Of a stretch of DNA of 64,000 bases, positions 59,744-64,000 are shown piece after piece. Source of the stretch: Limnohabitans sp. MMS-10A-192 (lineage in GTDB: Bacteria; Pseudomonadota; Gammaproteobacteria; Burkholderiales; Burkholderiaceae_C); the NCBI RefSeq assembly GCF_003063335.1, contig NZ_NERX01000006.1:1-64000 (forward strand), in the 5' to 3' direction. The notes below the pieces were generated by a model. The model saw nothing but the letters and a program-made list of their open reading frames with translations. It made no database searches and was not told the origin of the DNA. Within the stretch, counting starts at the first letter, position 1. Every line of letters starts with the position of its first letter. Both the position numbers and the translations under genes were made by a program.

Positions 59744-60916
59744 ATGCAATACACCCACGAACACCGCGAGATCCAGAACACGCTCAAGCGTTTCATCGAA
59801 GCCGAGATCAACCCCCATGTGGACGAGTGGGAGGCGGCCGAGATTTTTCCGGCGCATGAGGTCTTCAAGAAGATGGGCAATTTGGGCCTGCTGGGCCTGA
59901 CCAAACCCGAAGCCTTTGGCGGGGCGGGGCTGGACTATTCCTACAGCATGGCCATGGCCGAAGCCCTGGGCCACATCGACTGCGGCGGCATTCCCATGGC
60001 GATTGGCGTGCAAACCGACATGGCCACACCCGCGCTCGCCCGATTTGGCAGCGACGAATTGCGTGCGCAGTTTTTGGCCCCCGCGATTGCGGGTGACATG
60101 GTCGGCTGCATCGGCGTGAGCGAGCCCGGTGCAGGCAGCGATGTGGCGGGCATCAAGACCGTGGCGCGCAAGGACGGCGAAGACTACGTGATCAGTGGCC
60201 AAAAAATGTGGATCACCAACAGCCTGCAGGCCGACTGGATGTGCATGCTGGTCAACACCGGCGAAGGTCCCATCCACAAGAACAAGAGCCTGGTCATGGT
60301 GCCCATGCGGGAAAACGGCAAGCTGTTGCCCGGCATCGAGGTGGGCAAGAAGATCAAAAAGATCGGCATGAACAGCAGCGACACAGGCCTGATTTATTTT
60401 GACGAAGTGCGCGTGCCGCAGCGCTACCGCATCGGGGCCGAGGGCCAGGGCTTCATCTACCAGATGCAGCAGTTCCAGGAAGAGCGCCTGTGGTGCGCGG
60501 CCAGCACGCTGCAGTCGCTGACCAACTGCATCCAGTGGACGGTGGAGTGGGCGCAAGAACGCAAGCTGTTTGGCAGCACACTGGCCGACCAGCAGTGGGT
60601 GCAATTCAAGCTGGCCGAACTCAAGGCCGATGTGGAATGCCTGCGGGCTCTAACCTACCAGGCCTGCGAGCACTACATCGCCGGTGAAGACGTGACCGAG
60701 TGGGCGACCATGGCCAAGCTCAAAGCGGGCCGCTTGAACCGCACCGTGCCCGACACCTGCTTGCAGTTTTGGGGCGGCATGGGTTTCACTTGGGAGAACA
60801 AAGTCTCGCGCATGTACCGCGATGGCCGTCTGGCCTCCATTGGCGGCGGGGCCGACGAGGTGATGCTGGGCATCCTGTCCAAGATGATGGGCATTGCCAA
60901 GCGGCCACAAGCATGA
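59744..60916 (+). CDS. Acyl-CoA dehydrogenase, AtuD-like (citronellyl-CoA dehydrogenase candidate)
   Basis: The product has 390 residues from the ATG at 59744, with SD AGGAG. LGLLGLTKPEAFGGAGLDYS, CIGVSEPGAGSDVAG and the C-terminal SIGGGADEVMLGILSKMMG match AtuD-type dehydrogenases more than isovaleryl-CoA dehydrogenase as far as I can recall. Starts after the repeat array and overlaps the hydratase by ATGA. Confidence 0.8.
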   Translation: MQYTHEHREIQNTLKRFIEAEINPHVDEWEAAEIFPAHEVFKKMGNLGLLGLTKPEAFGGAGLDYSYSMAMAEALGHIDCGGIPMAIGVQTDMATPALARFGSDELRAQFLAPAIAGDMVGCIGVSEPGAGSDVAGIKTVARKDGEDYVISGQKMWITNSLQADWMCMLVNTGEGPIHKNKSLVMVPMRENGKLLPGIEVGKKIKKIGMNSSDTGLIYFDEVRVPQRYRIGAEGQGFIYQMQQFQEERLWCAASTLQSLTNCIQWTVEWAQERKLFGSTLADQQWVQFKLAELKADVECLRALTYQACEHYIAGEDVTEWATMAKLKAGRLNRTVPDTCLQFWGGMGFTWENKVSRMYRDGRLASIGGGADEVMLGILSKMMGIAKRPQA

Positions 60917-61716
60917 GCACTTTGTTGATCGAGCGCCAGGGCGCGGTCGAGACCTGGACGATGAACGACCCGGCCACACGCAACGCCCTGAGCGACGCGG
61001 TGGTGGACGGCTTGCTGCAAGCCTGTGGGCGTGCGGCGCAAGACCCCTCGCTGCGCTTCGTGGTGCTGACCGGTGCGGGCGGTGCCTTTTGCGCGGGGGG
61101 CAGTTTGGGCGGCTTTGCCAGCCTGATCGGTCAACCTTTGCAGACTGGTGAAACCGACCCGCTGCTGGCCATGAACCGTGGCTTTGGCGACTTGCTGCAC
61201 GCCCTGAGTGCCCTGCCCCAGCTGCTGGTGTGCCGGGTGGACGGTGCGGCCATGGGCGGCGGTTTTGGCCTGGTGTGCTGCGCCGACCATGTGGTGGCCA
61301 CAGCCCGCTCGGTGCTGGGCACCCCCGAAGTCACCCTGGGCTTGCCACCAGCGCAGATTGCGCCGTTTGTGTGGCAACGCCTTGGCGAAAGCGCCGCACG
61401 CCAGTGCCTGCTGCAAGGCCTGAGCTACACCGCAGCGCAAGCGCTGCAAGTGGGCTTGGTCAACGAGGTGATCGAACAGGACAGCGATGCAGCGTGGCAA
61501 AAAACACTGACGCGCCTCATGCGCGCTGCCCCCGGCGCGGTGGCCAGCACCAAACAACTGCTGCGGCAGCTGCGTGGCCCAGTGCCTGATTTGCGCGATG
61601 CGGCGGCCCAAGCATTTGCCCAAGGCCTGCGCAGCGCCGAAGCCGCGCAAGGCCTGGCCGCGTTTGCACGCAAACAGCCTGCACCTTGGACACTTTCTGG
61701 CAAGGACTCCGCATGA
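60913..61716 (+). CDS. Enoyl-CoA hydratase/isomerase family, AtuE- or LiuC-like
   Basis: The product has 267 residues of the crotonase family. Oxyanion-hole segments GAFCAGGSLGGFAS and VDGAAMGGGFGLVCCAD are visible, and TPEVTLGLPPAQIAPFV. In the Atu pathway AtuE hydrates isohexenylglutaconyl-CoA; in the Liu pathway LiuC hydrates methylglutaconyl-CoA. ATGA overlaps on both sides show tight coupling. Confidence 0.82.
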   Translation: MSTLLIERQGAVETWTMNDPATRNALSDAVVDGLLQACGRAAQDPSLRFVVLTGAGGAFCAGGSLGGFASLIGQPLQTGETDPLLAMNRGFGDLLHALSALPQLLVCRVDGAAMGGGFGLVCCADHVVATARSVLGTPEVTLGLPPAQIAPFVWQRLGESAARQCLLQGLSYTAAQALQVGLVNEVIEQDSDAAWQKTLTRLMRAAPGAVASTKQLLRQLRGPVPDLRDAAAQAFAQGLRSAEAAQGLAAFARKQPAPWTLSGKDSA

Positions 61717-63701
61717 CCTCGACCTTGTCCACCACTTTGCCCAATAAGGTCACCCGCCTGCTGATCGCCAACCGGGGCGAGATCGCCCGCCGGGTGATCC
61801 GCACCGCCCGCCACATGGGCATTCAGACGGTGGCCGTTTATTCAGACGCCGACCGCGAAGCCTTGCATGTGCAAGAAGCCGACACCGCCGTCGCTTTGGG
61901 TGGCACGCTGTCCGCTGACTCGTATTTGCGCATCGACAAACTGCTGGCAGCCGCCAAGGCCACCGGGGCCGATGCGGTGCACCCGGGTTATGGTTTTTTG
62001 AGCGAAAACGCCGAGTTTGCGCAAGCGGTGATCGACGCGGGCCTGACTTGGGTCGGGCCACCACCCACGGCCATCCGGGCACTGGGCAGCAAATCGGCCG
62101 CGAAAGCATTGGCCATGACGCACGGCGTGCCCTGGCTGCCGGGCTACTTTGGCGCAGACCAAAGTGACGCCACCTTCACTGCACAAGCGCAGCAGCTGGG
62201 TTTGCCGCTCATGGTGAAAGCCGTGGCCGGGGGCGGCGGGCGCGGCATGCGCCTGGTGACCGACATGGCGCAACTGCTGCCCGCGCTGCAAAGCGCCCAC
62301 TCTGAAGCGCTGGCCGGGTTCGGCAACGGCGACTTGTTGATGGAGCGCGCCTTGCTGCGCCCCCGCCACATCGAGGTGCAAATCATGGCCGACGCGCACG
62401 GCCACTGCATCCACCTGGGTGAGCGCGATTGCTCGGTGCAGCGGCGGCATCAAAAGATCATCGAAGAATCGCCCAGCCCGGCTGTGATGCCTGCGCTGCG
62501 CGAGCAACTGGGGCAAGCGGCCATCGCACTGGCGCAATCGGCGGGCTATGTGGGCGCGGGCACGGTGGAGTTTTTGCTGGACGAAGCCCAAGCGGACAAA
62601 CCGTTTTATCTCATGGAGATGAACACCAGGCTGCAGGTGGAGCACCCGGTGACCGAGATGCTCACGGGGCTCGATTTGGTGGAATGGCAACTGCGCATCG
62701 CACGCGGCGAGCCGCTGCCGTTGGCGCAAGCCGATGTGCAGCTGCAAGGCCATGCCATCGAAGTGCGCCTGTGCGCTGAAGACGAACACTTCACGCCGCA
62801 GACCGGCACCGTGCAAGCCTTTGCAGCACCTGAGGGCTTGCGCTTTGACCATGCGCTGCACGCAGGCGCGGTGGTCACGCCGCACTACGATTCGATGCTG
62901 GGCAAATTGATTGCGCACGCGCCCACACGCAGCGAGGCCATCGACAAATTGTGCGCAGGCCTGAACCAGACCACGCTGCTGGGCTTGCCCACCAACCGGG
63001 CGTTTTTGGCCGCTTGTTTGCAACACCCCACGTTTGCTGCAGGCGAGGCTTTGATTCCGTTTTTGGCCGAACAAGCCGACACAGTGCGCGAATGTCTGCA
63101 AGCCACGGACGACGCTCGCACCGTGGCCGTGCTGGCTGTGCTCTATGCACAGCAATCACCCGCCGCCGCGATGCCCTGCCCCTTCAAGCGGCCTGTGCGC
63201 ATGGGCCTGGGTGAAGAGGTCTTGTCGCTGCGCTTGCAGGAGCTGGGTCGGGAACAAGTGCGCATTGAAACTGGAGATGCCACGCACGAGGCACGCGTAC
63301 AACGCAGCGACGATCTGCTGCACATCGCGCTGAACGGCAAGCACTGGCAAGCCCATGCAGTGGCCTGCACGGGTGCGGTCCAGCGCTGGCATGTGCAACT
63401 GCAAGGCCCCGAATGTTTTGAGCTGTGGCTCACCGACCAAAGCCACAGCGCCCCCAGCACAGGGGCGAGTGCCCAAGCGGCGCAGTCGCTGCGGGCACCC
63501 TTCAACGGCAAATTGATCGCGCTGCATGTGCAAGAAGGCCAATCAGTCAAACAAGGCGATGCCGTGCTGGTGATCGAGTCGATGAAGTTGGAGCACATTT
63601 TGTGCGCCCCACGCGATGCGGTGGTGCACAGCCTCTCGGCCAGCGTCGGCCAACAAGTGGGCCCCGGCCAAGTGCTGGTGCAATGGAAGGACGCCGCATG
63701 A
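61713..63701 (+). CDS. Acyl-CoA carboxylase biotin-containing alpha subunit (AtuF- or LiuD-like)
   Basis: The product has 662 residues from the ATG at 61713. Biotin carboxylase begins LLIANRGEIARRVIRTAR, with VHPGYGFLSENAEFA, the ATP-grasp KAVAGGGGRGMR and EMNTRLQVEHPVTEM. A linker region follows, then a C-terminal biotinyl domain with biotin-accepting Lys in IESMKLEH. It carboxylates biotin for transfer by the beta subunit encoded upstream. Confidence 0.9.
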   Translation: MTSTLSTTLPNKVTRLLIANRGEIARRVIRTARHMGIQTVAVYSDADREALHVQEADTAVALGGTLSADSYLRIDKLLAAAKATGADAVHPGYGFLSENAEFAQAVIDAGLTWVGPPPTAIRALGSKSAAKALAMTHGVPWLPGYFGADQSDATFTAQAQQLGLPLMVKAVAGGGGRGMRLVTDMAQLLPALQSAHSEALAGFGNGDLLMERALLRPRHIEVQIMADAHGHCIHLGERDCSVQRRHQKIIEESPSPAVMPALREQLGQAAIALAQSAGYVGAGTVEFLLDEAQADKPFYLMEMNTRLQVEHPVTEMLTGLDLVEWQLRIARGEPLPLAQADVQLQGHAIEVRLCAEDEHFTPQTGTVQAFAAPEGLRFDHALHAGAVVTPHYDSMLGKLIAHAPTRSEAIDKLCAGLNQTTLLGLPTNRAFLAACLQHPTFAAGEALIPFLAEQADTVRECLQATDDARTVAVLAVLYAQQSPAAAMPCPFKRPVRMGLGEEVLSLRLQELGREQVRIETGDATHEARVQRSDDLLHIALNGKHWQAHAVACTGAVQRWHVQLQGPECFELWLTDQSHSAPSTGASAQAAQSLRAPFNGKLIALHVQEGQSVKQGDAVLVIESMKLEHILCAPRDAVVHSLSASVGQQVGPGQVLVQWKDAA

Positions 63702-64000
63702 ACACCGCTGATTTCACAACTGAGTTCACAACGGAAGACCTGCAAAGCCTGCAAGCCACGGTGGAGCGCTTTGCCAAACAAGCCATCGCCCCACATGTAC
63801 CCGCGTGGGAAGAAGCCGGTCAATTTGACCGCAGCCTCTACAAGCAAGCCGCCGCGCTGGGCCTGCTGGGCCTGGGCTACCCCGAACACCTGGGCGGCAC
63901 GCCCGCACCTTGGCGCGCACGCAACATGCTGTCGCAAACCCTGGCGCGTCACGGCGGCAGCGGCGGCGTGATGGCCAGCTTGTTTTCACACAACATCGGC
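63698..64000 (+). CDS. Acyl-CoA dehydrogenase (N-terminal part)
   Basis: The frame is open from the ATG at 63698 to the right edge: 101 residues of an acyl-CoA dehydrogenase N-terminal domain (LQATVERFAKQAIAPHVPAW, then LGLLGLGYPEHLGG and GGVMASLFSHNIG). ATGA overlap with the biotin subunit. Third dehydrogenase of the region; substrate not readable. Confidence 0.85.
   Translation, partial: MNTADFTTEFTTEDLQSLQATVERFAKQAIAPHVPAWEEAGQFDRSLYKQAAALGLLGLGYPEHLGGTPAPWRARNMLSQTLARHGGSGGVMASLFSHNIG

Overview
The window reads as one contiguous piece of chromosome from a high-GC betaproteobacterium, most likely Burkholderiales/Comamonadaceae (a Limnohabitans- or Rhodoferax-like freshwater organism). 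The evidence is a Burkholderiales-type porin, a class I PhaC, the pstSCAB-phoU-phoBR order, OlsB- and LplT-type genes, and the overall codon use. This placement is inferred from gene content, because no rRNA or tRNA gene is present. Coding is dense, and many genes overlap by 1-4 bases (ATGA or TGATG).

Layout. 0-10.2 kb (all minus): a secreted-fibre locus. A 1903-residue Bap-like adhesin made of Ig-like repeats is followed by csgE, csgF and csgG, two curlin genes, a Sel1 protein, and the start of a TolC-type exporter that runs off the left edge. 10.2-15.2 kb: REP-like palindromes, a lipoprotein, lplT and ugd. 15.3-21.8 kb: pstS-pstC-pstA-pstB-phoU-phoB-phoR (minus). 22-29.7 kb: polyphosphate metabolism, with an MgtC-like membrane protein, PPK2, a CHAD protein, exopolyphosphatase, a histone H1-like protein, SixA and PPK1. 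29.8-32.6 kb: an olsB, PlcP-like phosphoesterase and glycosyltransferase operon leading into ppk1-sixA. 32.7-37.9 kb: an accessory and decaying zone containing an intact PhnZ-like oxygenase gene, a truncated phnC, a frameshifted Nudix gene, an intact porin, and porin, acyl-CoA synthetase and TauE pseudogenes. 37.9-46.8 kb: an arsenic operon (arsR, arsI, two arsC, acr3) and a CzcCBA-type metal efflux set. 46.8-51.4 kb: phaC, a DUF2789 gene, two membrane proteins and two small regulators. 51.4-64 kb: beta-oxidation genes and an Atu/Liu-like acyl-CoA carboxylase cluster, cut by the right edge.

How the genes work together. By eye I found tandem 11-base units of the PhoB-box type (consensus close to CTGTCATAWAW) in front of pstS, ugd-lplT, the adhesin, ppx, olsB, ppk1, the phnC remnant and the porin. 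Weaker two-unit matches precede the phnZ-like gene, the lipoprotein and arsR. The left two thirds of the window can therefore be read as a physically clustered phosphate-starvation regulon. It would combine phosphate uptake (Pst, porin), phosphonate use, polyphosphate turnover, replacement of phospholipids by ornithine lipid and glycolipid, UDP-glucuronate supply, and surface attachment (adhesin plus curli). The Pho-box assignments are sequence readings and have not been tested. The link from Pho to the adhesin-curli operon and the olsB-plcP-glycosyltransferase-ppk1-sixA arrangement are the most interesting points.
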